This document shows positions 53,373 to 64,000 of a DNA stretch of 64,000 bases, one piece after another. A program made the translations under genes and the position numbers. Source of the DNA: Prostheceraeus crozeri (lineage: Eukaryota > Platyhelminthes > Polycladida > Euryleptidae); assembly GCA_907163375.1 (NCBI GenBank), contig CAJQUW010011596.1, forward strand, positions 1 through 64,000, given 5' to 3'. The notes under the pieces are model-generated. The model did no database searches. It was not told the origin of the DNA and was given only the letters and a program-made list of their open reading frames with translations. How positions within the stretch are numbered: position 1 is the stretch's first letter; each line of letters starts with the position of its first letter.

Positions 53373-54822
53373 GCTCCGATTGAGCTGGAAATACACCATT
53401 TCCATGTAGAATTTGACGCTAAATCCGAATCTGGCCTCCGTTTTCCCATCCGATGCTTCGTTTTGGCTCTACAGTAGGCGGCCATCGCAAAAATTCTAAC
53501 TCTGTCGTTTTTTCGAAAAATGTTGAAAATTTTTCTCTCCGATTGACTTGAAACTCTCCGATTGACATGAAACTCATCATACAGATAGAGAATTTCACGC
53601 TGATTCCAAATCTGAAATCCGTTTTCCAATCCGATGCTTGGTTTTGAAGCTACAGCCCAAAACGTCCCAAATTCTAACTCTGTCGTTTTTCGCCAATGTC
53701 CCAAAATCTTAAATGGCGTCTCACATCTAAACGAAGACAGATAGGAACAAGCCGATTCTTTCAGTGAATTTGTCTCACTCTTAGCTTTCAAACGAGCTAT
53801 TGCACGACAAAATCCGTCCACTGGAAGCCAAAATCGAAGCGAGCTGTCCAGAGGGGGGGACGTCAGCGAAAATTTTTTCTCTCCGATTGCCTTGAAACTC
53901 ACCATACAGATAGAGAATTTCACGCTGATTCCAAATCTGAAATCCGTTTTCCAATCCGATGCTTCGTTTTGAAGCTACAGCCCAAAACAGCCCAAATTCT
54001 AACTCTGTCGTTTTTCGCCAATGTCCCAAAATCTTAAATGGCGTCTCACATCTAAACGAAGACAGATAGGAACAAGCCGATTCTTTCAGTGAATTTGTCT
54101 CACTCTTAGCTTTCAAACGAGCTATTGCACGACAAAATCCATCCACTGGATGCCAAAATCGAAGCGAGCTGTCCAGAGGGGGGGGGACGTCAGCGAAAAT
54201 TTTTTTTTCGCCGATTGCCTTGAAACTCACCATGCAGATAGAGAATTTCACGCTGATTCCAAATCTGAAATCCGTTTTCCAATCCGATGCTTCGTTTTGG
54301 CGATACACACCAAAACGTCCCAAATTCTAACTCTGTTAAAATTTTGAAGAAAAATTTTTTCTCGCCGATTGAGCTGGAAATCACACCACAGATGCAGAAT
54401 TTTACGCTGAATCCGAAGCTGGCAGCCATTTCACCATCCACGACAACCTAGACGGTCGCCCACGTCAACCTAGACGGTCGCCCACGTCAACCTAGACGGT
54501 CGCCCACGTCAACCTGGACGGTCGCCTACGTCAACCAGGCGGTCGGACCAACTCACCCGAGTCTCACACTCTGTCGTTGCAGAGGGGGGGAGTCAGCGAA
54601 CAGTTTGTGAACGTGGACCCACCTGGCCGGCACACCACGACAGACTACAACCTCTGTCGTTCCAGAGGGGGGGGAGTCAGCGAACAGTTTGTGAACGTGG
54701 ACCCACCTGGCCGGCACACCACGACAGACTACAACCTCTGTCGTTCCAGAGGGGGGGAGGGGGGGGGAGTCAGCGATGGCGGCCATCTTGCGCTATCTGG
54801 TGTTTGTCACTTCCTTACTACT
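53373..54822 (-). repeat. Right TIR of the Polinton, composite
   Basis: Inverted relative to the left TIR. The outer 380 bp (tip, block of about 91 bp, 22-bp array at 54449-54536) match in order. Further in, the 300-500 bp modules are arranged in a different order and number than on the left, so the inner TIRs have been reshuffled or converted. Confidence 0.88.
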
Positions 54823-54828
54823 GTCAGC

Positions 54829-55680
54829 CTTTTTATTAAACTGCAAGCACATAGTACACTACAAAAGTTAAAACATGATGAGTTGGGATTCCTATAAAAA
54901 AATTGTTCATATACCAGTGATGTTGTTTTTGTGTCAGTAAAATGTACCACTAAAGCTTTCACTCGAAAGTTGAGCTATTCAGGGACAACACTAAAAAAAC
55001 GTTGAGAACCACCACTGAGTGAGAATCTATGTAGACTGGATGGTTCTGGATTCGAGTGTCTCGAAGAGCACAGCTTTTATTCTATAGAAAGAGCGCTTAA
55101 GTCATGTCATTCGGCATTTTTTGAAATCCTGTCGACAAATATGTATAATCATCCTGCTTGCGACACAACTACCTACCAGCGAGTGAATCATTTTATTATC
55201 TATGTTTGCGATTCATTGTCATCATTTGAACTCATGATTGTTGGAGACCTAAATAAATTCTCTACCAGCTGTATCGAGGTATGTTTGAATCTAAGGCAAG
55301 TACGTGTAGTCAACTGTCCAACATGGAAGGGTATTCTTCATAAAACATTTTGTCTGACTCTGTCCTTTCGTCCTACTATTGTAAAACATGTACGTGTGTC
55401 TCGGCCCCCCCTAACAAAATTGTTTGAAAAACACTGATAATATTCGGCTTGAAAATACTTTTTCCAAACTTGTAAGCAATATGTGTTTTAGACTTATGTG
55501 CTTGCATCTGCATTACAATGTGTTTGACGCATTACTTGCAATGAGTTTATAAGTAATAAAGAACTAATGCCATGTAGTTGCGAAAGGAAAAATTCCCAAG
55601 TAAATCAATTTTCATCGATCAAATTCTCTGATTTTTGCCTGCAAGGATAAAAAACCAATATACAACATTAACCATAGCTG
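54829..55680. other. Intergenic, no gene seen
   Basis: Right flank of the Polinton. No recognisable frame or RNA gene. Confidence 0.35.
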
Positions 55681-55687
55681 TTTATAT

Positions 55688-55870
55688 CAGCAGATGCATC
55701 TGAAGAACGAAGGAGAGGAAGGCCCAAGAGACGATTGTGTGATTGCCTCCGGGATGACATGAAGGAAGTTGGACTGAAGGAGAAAGAATTAGGGGCAAGA
55801 TGCGCATCGGTGACCTTTGAAAAAAGAGATGTGTCTGTAGAAGAAAAAAGTTTTGCTAGAAGACCTCGAA
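55688..55870 (+). mobile_element. LINE ORF2 C-terminal relic
   Basis: The plus strand reads R-R-R-G-R-P-K-R-R-L-C-D-C-L-R-D-D-M-K-E near 55708-55770. This matches the GRPxxRWxDxxxxDM pattern at the end of many LINE reverse transcriptases. It is a fragment of under 200 bp with no RT core. Confidence 0.6.
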
Positions 55871-55970
55871 TGCGAACGTTGCTCTGGCACGTGATCGCGT
55901 GAATGGTTGGCCTATATGAAGAAAATCGATGATCAAGAGGAAAGTCTACTATCATCATGCATACTTCCAA

Positions 55971-57655
55971 ATATCAGACCGATGATCACGTCTTCACTGG
56001 AGTTCATCAACATTTGTTTTGAGAGTCAATGTCTTTTATTTGCAAGATGAAATGTGAATTGTTTAGCAATGTATACGTTGGATCATTGGATTAAATGCAC
56101 ATGCACTATTTCGTTAAAAGACCCTTGCTCCGGCCCTCTAAGTAATAAGGCTTGACTAACTAGCTCAGGAATCAGGATGTCATTAGAAATTTAACATTAA
56201 ATGAGGCCGCTTTATATTTACATATACATGTACTTGTGATCTCTAATTGCATTTACAAAATTCATGTGATTCATGCTGTGGGAAAGCAAAGAAAATTTTA
56301 TTTAACCGAAAACTTCAATCTGCGTCCCACCGCATTAACATGTGTTTTTCTTTGATCGTGTCTGGCAAGAAGAGGAACTCACTATAACTCGGCCGACTTA
56401 CAGATTCGTAGTAGACATAGGGTGTACATCATTGTGTGAAAGTCTCATTTTCGGCCTCGTTCCCTGCAGAAAATCGTTTGGGCTACCGGAATAATATGCT
56501 ACTCGTGTCATAATACCGTGTCCTCTCCTTCCAATGTCATTTAATGTATTTCCTCTGTCATAAGTTATGTTATGAAATCTGTTCAAAGCCATTATGTTAC
56601 TATATCGGTGGTCTCTTGTCGAGAAATATGCGTTTTTTGACTTTTGGCTTATGGCTAGCAAGGTCTCCGGAAGGCCTATTCCTGATATGTGTTGATGAAA
56701 ATAATTTTTTTGACAAGTTTAAAGTTTTTCAACTCATCAGTTTTTCAATTTCTTTTAAAATCAACTATCAATAATAATTACTAGCAAAGTTGGCATGCGC
56801 CGCGGAATTGCAAAATCATGCCGCAGATAATTGGGCTTACCTGTCACCTTTGCTTGTAGAAAAATATATTTGAAATTGTTTTCGAAATTATGCAGTTAGC
56901 AGAAATTTCTTACTGACAGTAACTTGCATGATACATGTGTAATTTCAAAATTATTCATGTTGTCATGTACAATTACTGTTAAAAAATTTGGACATAACAA
57001 TATTGACATTAATTGATATTGCTATGAAAACAGCATTGTAATTTACAATAATTAATTACATGCATGATTTGCAAAGTAATTTACATGATTTCGTATCACA
57101 ATAATTCTGCCAAATTGCATTGTATGGATAAAGAATGCTTGATATTGTCTTGTTGTGTGAGCTGTAGTACCTTTTCTAAAGCTTTCTTTTTTCAGGCTCT
57201 TATACAGTAAGTAAGTAAACGTATATTTGATGAAAATATAAATGATGTCGGTGCAAGTAAATACAATCTTTGGTTGACAATTGGAAATAATTCAAAGTTA
57301 GCGGTTATCAAATAATAAACGAACAACAAAACGAATAGACAATCTTGCACACTTTCAGTTCTCACAAACGGAATCGAATAGACACACGTTTTGGGTAAGC
57401 TTGGAGGCAGGTCGTCTCGAAGTAGGTGTTCAGGATTATCATCAACGTTTTGGAATAAGCATAACGTTGATTATATCCTTTGTCCTTCAATCGACATTGT
57501 GGTACATTTGTGGCATCCGTTCACAGAACTGAATGCTTTGCCATAAATAAGATGATGCGATCTTTTGTCAATAGGCCTATTGTTTAAAATGTCACTATTG
57601 CGGTTATTGACACCAACAAATACAGGGGATGCATAAGCAACAATAGATCAAATTA
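55971..57655. other. Intergenic with a short dispersed repeat
   Basis: No gene seen. The word GTGAAAGTCTCATTTTCG followed by CTGCAGAAA (56435-56475) recurs, diverged, at about 61470-61508, so this is a dispersed repeat of at least 60 bp. AT-rich stretch at 56880-57130. Confidence 0.4.
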
Positions 57656-57883
57656 TTACAACATATACATATCATGGAATTTATCGGCAGATAGCAAAGG
57701 CTTTAATTTACGAAGAACATGCTCACAATGACAAGCTTTGATTCTTACACTTTTAACATGATCATTCCAGTTCAAAGCATCGTTTATGTATATATACCCA
57801 CCAAGCAATTTCAAAATATGTATATGTACATGATTGATCGAAAGTGAAATATCGAAAATCACCGGCTGACGAGATACAATCAT
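57656..57883 (-). mobile_element. LINE reverse-transcriptase relic
   Basis: The frame reads L-L-G-G-Y-I-Y-I-N-D-A-L-N-W-N-D-H-V-K-S and L-R-K-L-K-P-L-L-S-A. That is the thumb region of LINE RT (LGxxxDxxLxWxxHI...LxxLK). Only about 75 codons survive. The catalytic YADD box is not present here. Confidence 0.65.
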
Positions 57884-58056
57884 TACATTTGACTTGCTGC
57901 TATTCTAAAGTAACAAATTGTTTGGACACCAAGTTTTCATTTGTTCCGTCTCATTACCTATTGTACGTCTAATGTATTCGGAATCATGGTCACATAATGG
58001 TAGGTTCTATAATAGTTATGTCATCTACGCACTTTACCTTAGTCACTAAACTATTA

Positions 58057-59210
58057 CAGTCCATTTCATAAAAAGTGGATCATCCTAAAATTTGACTAAA
58101 TAAAACATAAGTATGATACAGAAAGCATTTTTCATGTTATTTTCATGTCCCTAATATATTTAAATGTCCTTATATAATCTGATAAGCTATGATACAGTAA
58201 CGGTTCTTAAGCAGCTAATATTTTGTGGCCCTACTCTTATTGTCAATGACATTACCAATTCGTCTAGGTATTGATTATTTGCCAGCCCAAATCAGTAGAG
58301 TCGCACCACCTTGTACCCGGGGACGATGTAAATGTCTCGGAATTTCCTGATCAGATTTTATCCATAATCTCAATCGACCATCAATATCCTTCAGACGGAC
58401 TGATGCCTCATCAGACCAGACAACCCGATCCCATTGATTTCGCCAGTGACAATGACTCATTGCCCATCTGAGACGTCTTCTTGTATGCTGATCTGATAAT
58501 TCGATCTGAGAGGGCCTCTTACAGCTCTTGAAATTCGACTCAATAAGTCTTCTACGAATAGTGGACTTAGAAATAGACGAGTCTAGTGTAGCCATCTCAG
58601 TTAACGAGAGACTTGGATCAACTTTAACAAATCTCAAAATTAGGCGGTCTCTACGTTAAAAGGCTGACACTTTGCCTTTTTGTGAATGCGATCTCGTTAT
58701 TGTTCATTTGTGCTTTGTATTGTTTTCAACCGGTAAGAGATAGATTTCTAGCTGAAAGCAATCAGGAGTGCTGCCAACACCACCGCAACGAAGTCAGGAA
58801 GCTATGAAACATGAAGTCCAGTTAATCACATGTAGCAGTTACATTATTGTTGATGAATAATGGTGCTATACTGGCTCTGACTGACCGATTTTCTTTATTT
58901 TTGTTTTGCTTGATAGCTTTTGGCTTGTAGAACAACATATTACGTAACAAAGGAAACAAATGTAATTTTATAAGAGTGAGGTATGATTTTGTGTAACATT
59001 GCTAAATGAAGATCAAATTATCTACTACTTTTTTATCTATAACAGGAAAACAACTCAATATTCATGCTTGAAATTTCCAACAATGATATTAATAAGCACA
59101 ACTGACATATCTTCCAAATTTCAGAGAAATTCGTTCAAGTTTGGCGGAGTTAGACAAAGTTGAAGTTAAGGCGATGTTTAAGAGTGATCCGTTTTTTATG
59201 AAACAATCTG
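58057..59210 (-). mobile_element. Tc1/mariner element, internal deletion derivative
   Basis: Diverged inverted ends of about 27 bp (CAGTCCATTTCATAAAAAGT at 58057 and the complement of TTTTTTATGAAACAATCTG ending at 59210) are each flanked by TA, the Tc1/mariner target. The transposase lies on the minus strand. The length, 1,154 bp, is short for the family because the middle of the transposase is missing. Confidence 0.8.
58215..58690 (-). pseudogene. Tc1/mariner transposase remnant
   Basis: The frame 58637-58275 reads S-K-S-T-I-R-R-R-L (second helix-turn-helix), L-R-W-A, then R-V-V-W-S-D-E-A-S-V, the first catalytic Asp region, and ends near G-G-A-T-L-L-I-W-A-G. It then jumps, in another frame, to a C-terminal P-R-R-I-G-N-V-I-D-N-K at 58223-58262, which is the usual family end. 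The block with the second Asp and the Glu (or Asp) is deleted, so no active enzyme can be made. The N-terminal DNA-binding part beyond 58690 is decayed. Confidence 0.75.
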
Positions 59211-59326
59211 TAGATCCTTGTCACTCACAAATAAACAGAATAGAGCAGGACCCAATATTAACATGCATCAAACTTGTAAAACTGCCTCTCAATTCCATAT
59301 AAATGTACATCAACTACATTCATACA

Positions 59327-59425
59327 TTTTTCTTGATAATTTAGTTCTTATTACTGATGGAATTGATTGCTTTTGTCATTGAAGCGAAATCATTCGATAT
59401 GGAGGAAAAGAGTTTTATACAGCGG
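59327..59425 (+). pseudogene. GPCR fragment, relic of a tandem copy
   Basis: About 95 bp match 60132-60225 of the GPCR gene downstream with few differences (TTTAGTTCTYATTACTGATG, then ATTCGATATGGAGGAAAA). It covers the end of TM2 and the following loop. The similarity stops abruptly on both sides. It has an in-frame stop in place of one codon, so it is a dead duplicate about 800 bp upstream of the main copy. Confidence 0.75.
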
Positions 59426-59877
59426 AGTACAGTAATTGCATTTTGTAATTGTAGTATTAAATCATGCACTTCATCCTTACTTAAATAGTTTATTGTAAAG
59501 TTGAAAAATCCCTAAACAGTAAGGGTGTTGATAATCCTACGCTGCCATGATCACGCATAGCGTAGTTGCATCGAAATGGATCGCACTCATATCGAATTTT
59601 GAGTCTTCCAAAATAAAGCAGCTGACTACCAAGAGGCTGTCCTCCTCTCTAAATAACCAAAAAATGAGAAATAGCGGAAGATTTTTTTCATCGAATTAGA
59701 TCTCAATGTTCATTGGATAGCATGATTAACATATTGCAACACTTTCTCCTATAATTGAGGAAGCAATCCAATCAGAAATGCTTTTCTTACTTTTATACAG
59801 ATTTCAGGCAAAGTGACAAATATATAAAACAAATTTCACAAACAACTAGAAACATTTCGATAGCGGAAAATAGAAAA

Positions 59878-60946
59878 ATGGAGAAGCTAGAGAGTCCATG
59901 GAAAGTTGGTGGTATTTTGGGTAGCTCATATGGTTTTGTTGTCAATCTAAATTGCACTGAGCCGTTCTTGTCTGATGCAGATGCAGTTTGGTTCTGGCCG
60001 GTTACATTCCTCTTTGATTCCTTGAATATATTTCTGACATTGATGGGATTATTTCTCAATACCATTTGTTTCATAGTTCTTTCTCGCTCCTCTGATGATG
60101 GTCTAATGACATATTTACTCCGAAACGTGGCATTTCTTGATAATTTAGTTCTCATTACTGATGGAATTGATTGCTTTTGCCATTCAAGCGAATTCATTCG
60201 ATATGGAGGAAAAAAACTTTTATTTGCAGTTGATCTATTTACATGGCATTAACTACATCTTTCAAACTTCCTTTTCTGCAATAAGGAAATGGATAATGGT
60301 GTATCTAACAATCGCTCGCTCATTCCATGTCGTAATGCCTTTTAAAGCGAGAAAAATTTTCAACAGAAAATACAGCATGTTTTACATATTTTGTCTATGG
60401 GTCACAGCTTTTGGAATCAATTCTGTTAAATTTCTTGAAGTCAATGGTCAAGTGATGATTTGTCCGAAAGGAGATATTCGAATGCATTTAACTGGCTCAG
60501 GTGCATTACCACTGATTTACAGTTGGCTAACGGCTGTTATATTCAGCGCTGTCATTCCTGTATTCTTGATCATATTTGCAAATATCTTTTTGGTTGTAAC
60601 CCTCTATCAGTCGAACAAATTCCGTCAGAAATCAGGAAGTCAAAAAGATATTGATTGGGGCTCAGTCAAAATTGTGGTTGCTTTGTCCGTAATTTCAATA
60701 ATTTGCCAATTTCCTCTTATGATGTATGGATTCATGATTATGTATTTCCATACGCCATGGCTCTATTCTTTGTCTGGAAGTGCAGCAACGTTCATAAATA
60801 ATATTGACAGTTCCACCAATTTCTTTATTTACGTGAGAACAAATCCAAAATTTCAAAGAGAAGTCAATAAATTATTTGGTCGAATATCAAAAGATGAAAG
60901 TGGATCTACAATGATTTCAAAGACGGAACTGAGCTCAATCAAATGA
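59878..60946 (+). CDS. Rhodopsin-like GPCR, peptide-receptor type, one frame change
   Basis: From ATG 59878 the frame gives an extracellular N-terminus with N-C-T glycosylation, then TM1 (L-F-L-N-T-I-C-F-I-V-L) and TM2 (L-R-N-V-A-F-L-D-N). A second frame continues from about 60200: TM3 with W-I-M-V-Y-L-T-I-A-R-S, V-V-M-P-F-K-A, TM4, TM5 (I-P-V-F-L-I-I-F-A-N), TM6 and TM7 with N-N-I-D-S-S-T-N-F-F-I-Y, the NPxxY position. This layout (W..V.LT..R.., P-F-K-A) is that of FMRFamide/myosuppressin-like peptide receptors. The change lies in an A-run at about 60212. Removing one A would match the upstream relic, so it is either a young pseudogene or a sequencing error. Single exon. Length about 356 codons. 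Confidence 0.75.
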
Positions 60947-62500
60947 AACTCTTATTGATATTCAATTGACATTTGGCGTAAGTTTAATGCGCAATCAATT
61001 AAGCAATTATTATCAATTTCGCGATTGAATTCTTGTTCAGCATTTCATCTATGTAGGAACATTCCAGTGCACAAAGGAAAGTATTTATTTTTACACTATA
61101 GATTTATGACACTGTATAGATTCAGAATTTGTTGTATTTTTTCAAAATTGTTTAATGCTGACGACAATCAAAGAACTGGCATATCAGTTTGACAGCATCA
61201 CCAGGATTGTAGGCCTACTCGTGCATCCTGATTGCATCCAATCTTTCAATTCAATTTGCGTTTCTGTATGACTGAGATGTTTAGTCTACACATGTCTCAC
61301 CTAGATTATTGAATGATAAAGCAATTAATAAATGTGCTTGTGCAGATATTCCATGTAAATATCATGGTTGTGATATTTTTATCTATGAAATACATCATTC
61401 GTATAGGCCTATAATGCTTGTGAGTACTTATTACTCACTAAGTAGCCATAAAGCCTACATCATTTTGTGAAAGTCTCATTTTCGTCGGCTTCGTTTCCTG
61501 CAGAAACTCGCCCTGGAGTGTGGTCGGACTGTATTTTGAAATGATCACGGAACTTGGAAACTGAAGCTGGTGACAATAATAAAGTTGTGGGGTGAAATAA
61601 CCAGCCACATTAGCAATGACCGGGAGTCATAAAAGAAGCTATCATTTCCTGTTACAACAATGCTCGAGAGGCACCTGTTCAATTCATTTTGGGTTAAGTC
61701 TAAGTAATACTAGGTAGCTTGTTTTTTGCTTATGTTCCACCAAAACTTAAAAATCCTATGTCTGTCGATGATGGTCGGACCATGAATCTAGAGCCCTATC
61801 CAGGACTCACTCGCAAATAGACATCCCAGATAATTGGAGCTATCCGCATGGTGCTCCTGATCACTTTTGCTAAGTATAGAGTCAGGATTATTTTGCGAGC
61901 TCTTGCTTTACATCTAAGATGAACACTCAGAACTTTCGTCATTCAACTATTCTCAAGTAAAAAGACAATAATTATCAAAAGGGAATTTTCAAAATAGTAA
62001 CATACGGAAAGTTATATCACAGAATGAGAAAGAGAATAAATTTTGCAAATGATCATAGGGCTCATCGTCTTCTATTTACTTGAAAGTCCATTTCTTGGTC
62101 TCTTAGTTCTTCAGCAAGCTCTGGTCTCCCACATCTCTCTAACGCTATGACGAGTGGTCTTGCCTGCAAAAAAAGCAAAACAGATAAAAAGTCAACATTT
62201 TTTAAGTGATAATTAAGCAGCAGCTGGTTGCAGTGTTTTAAAGATATGTACCTAAATAAAACATGTTGTAAATTTATTAAAATTGCATGTTTTTATTTGC
62301 AAAATGAAAAATCACATGCATGAATAATTATGGCATAATTGCTTACAAAGATAAATGGTAGTTGTAATTGCAAGTGACAAGAATTTACAGACATCCAATT
62401 TAGTTGTAGTTTACATGTATTTTATGAATTTGTGGTTGCCTACAAGAGCAGCACAATTTTGTCATGACAGCTGCATTTTGTCTATGTGATGCTTTGTTTA
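60947..62500. other. Intergenic, no gene seen
   Basis: An AATAAA at about 61335 could end the GPCR transcript. The diverged second copy of a dispersed repeat lies at 61455-61520. No frame is recognisable. Confidence 0.35.
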
Positions 62501-62522
62501 TGGCTATTATCTGCACTATTAT

Positions 62523-63600
62523 ATGCGTTTTCATCAACGGGTGATATGGGAATTTTTATTACATTACATTGCATGTAATCAAGCAAAGATTAGAATTACG
62601 CAAGATATTCTGAATCTGAATATACACTTGACGGATCTTGACGCGGATCGCTTCCAAAGGGTGAGGTGGTCATCATGCCTCAATGGTTTGCGGAGAATTG
62701 TAGGCGGTGTTCCTCAAGGATTATCAGCTGGCCCATATCTCTTCAGGAACTTCGTATCAGACTTACAGGTCCTTGGTGATGATTGTATTATTGTCAAATA
62801 TGCCGATGATATAATCGTATGTGGGGCTATTAATAAAAGCAGTAATCAAAATACAGCTCGGGATGCCGTGGATTATGTAGAAAGTTGGATGCCAGATAAT
62901 AGTATGAGTATCAAGGTGTCAAAGTGTCAGCAGCACACGATGGTTGGTCTATCCTCATATTCGACTATTAGCCTAGCACAATGGGAATTAGATGGTTTTC
63001 TGTCAGTGGTTTAAATGAGACTACTCGGAGTAATGTTTGACCAAAGACTTTCTTGGTGCAAGCACATTGAGAAAATTGCTAGGAAAGCGACTTCACAATT
63101 ATATGTTTTGAGGTATCTAAAGTTATTTTTCAGTAAAGATGAGTTGGTTTCTGTACATCGCTTAAGGCTTTTGTCAGAAATCTGCTTGAGTACTGCGCGC
63201 CTCTGTTTGTCGGACTCTGTTTGACTCAATCGGACCTACTTGATTTGCGGCGCACGATACTCGGCTGGAAATTGTTTCTGACTGCATTACATGATGCGAA
63301 TCATTCTCTACACCATCTTGTGTTGCCAGTACTCACCCATTCGAAGAAGTTCCGACTTCCGCTGTGCTCAAATACATTCATGAGTAGATCGTGCATTTAA
63401 GTGATGTCAAAGTTATTTAACCGCGGGTTTAACGTGTGATCAGCCTTTATTCTTTTTCTCTTGTTCCAGTTATTGACTTTGTCACTTCTGTGTGTTTCTT
63501 CGTATCATATAATTTCAAAATGTGTATTCATGTGACTGTAGCCCCACGATTTCCACTATTGAGGCTTTACTGAAATAAACGTATTATTATTATTATTATA
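62523..63600 (+). mobile_element. 5'-truncated LINE with (ATT)n tail
   Basis: The frame reads G-G-V-P-Q-G-L-S-A-G-P-Y-L-F and the catalytic V-K-Y-A-D-D-I-I-V near 62795, then after an in-frame stop at 63012-63014 L-L-G-V-M-F-D-Q-R-L-S-W-C-K-H-I and L-Y-V-L-R-Y-L-K. A frame change follows, and the end near 63190-63290 reads L-E-Y-C-A-P-L-F-V. The 3' end has AATAAA-like sequence and a (TTA/ATT) microsatellite at 63583-63598. The 5' half (endonuclease) is missing. CR1/Jockey-type affinity is likely but not certain. Confidence 0.8.
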
Positions 63601-64000
63601 ATACATGTAGATCAGTATTTCTCAACGTTTAATTCCACGTGTCCCAAATTTTCCTTAATAAAGAACTGATGTCCCAGATTTTTTTATCGATTTGCTTCTT
63701 CAGGACACGTTTTAAACGAAAATGAAATGTTCAAAAATGAACAAATCAAACAAGCTTATTATGTTTACAAGGTGAATTGTATACATAAAAAGAGGAATAT
63801 ACAGGTCTTGGATTTCAATAAAGACAGACAGAGAGTCAGGTAAGAATTAAGTTATTCATGGAAGACATAGCACAGAAGTTTATCGACAAAGACAAAGTTT
63901 ATCATGACAGACAAAGAGACTTTCAATCATGACATTCTGATATCTTGGACAGATGCTATACATTCAAGAGTGACATAAGGATTTCATGTGAGACCTTGCA
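63601..64000. other. No gene seen
   Basis: Short AT-rich end of the window with no recognisable frame. Confidence 0.35.

Larger units (their letters stand above)
32173..54822. mobile_element. Polinton/Maverick element, 22.65 kb (fossil)
   Basis: The element begins AGTAGTAAGGAAGTGAC and ends with its complement. A 6-bp target duplication GTCAGC flanks it at 32167-32172 and 54823-54828, the length typical of Polintons. Complex TIRs of roughly 1.4 kb bound it. Polymerase B, chromodomain integrase, packaging ATPase, cysteine protease and capsid protein are all present. Most frames are open over their full length, and I see only about two or three breaks. With closely matching outer TIRs this suggests a fairly recent insertion. 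Genes run rightward from the left end to 41333, then both strands are used. Confidence 0.96.

Noticed and set aside
53160-54897. Open frames across the right Polinton TIR
   Set aside because: Same reason as on the left. Frames change with poly-G length and contain repeated modules.
1-64000. tRNA or rRNA genes
   Set aside because: I saw no cloverleaf with A and B boxes and no rRNA-like stretch. A covariance search would be needed to exclude small RNAs.

Overview
This is AT-rich animal DNA: spliceosomal introns, a rhodopsin-like receptor, several classes of animal transposable element, and no prokaryotic operons. The LTR element belongs to the Gmr1-like Ty3/gypsy group, known mainly from deuterostomes, so an invertebrate deuterostome is my best guess. 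That guess rests on one element family.

Layout. 1-3084: relics of non-LTR or Penelope-like retroelements and degenerate tandem repeats. 3085-10429: a young Gmr1-like Ty3/gypsy element with near-identical LTRs, a 4-bp target duplication, integrase placed before reverse transcriptase, and 50 perfect copies of a 21-bp repeat in gag. 12514-14065: an unrecognised two-frame coding region. 15481-25254: a stretch of about 9.8 kb bounded by inverted repeats of about 183 bp. It carries a three-exon DUF4806-type gene and the 3' part of a transposase-like gene. 25387-27740: a non-autonomous hAT element with an 8-bp target duplication.

32173-54822 is a nearly complete Polinton/Maverick of 22.65 kb with a 6-bp target duplication and complex TIRs. 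It has the core set (protein-primed DNA polymerase B, chromodomain integrase, packaging ATPase, adenain-like protease, double jelly-roll capsid protein, two large paralogous virion-type proteins). It also has an accessory set: a TATA-binding-protein homologue, two tandem PC4-like proteins, a DEDDh exonuclease-like protein, two RING-type proteins and a Cys-rich protein. At least two promoters share the same CCAAT-CCAAT-TATA spacing, and three candidate genes have an intron directly after the start codon. TBP, PC4-like proteins and TATA promoters together suggest that the element shaped its own transcription initiation. This is the most interesting part of the window.

54829-64000: LINE relics, a Tc1/mariner deletion derivative (58057-59210), a peptide-receptor-like GPCR gene with one frame change (59878-60946), a relic of a tandem copy of it, and a 5'-truncated LINE. 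Many otherwise good genes, host and mobile alike, have single frame changes, so part of the breakage may be indel error in the assembly.
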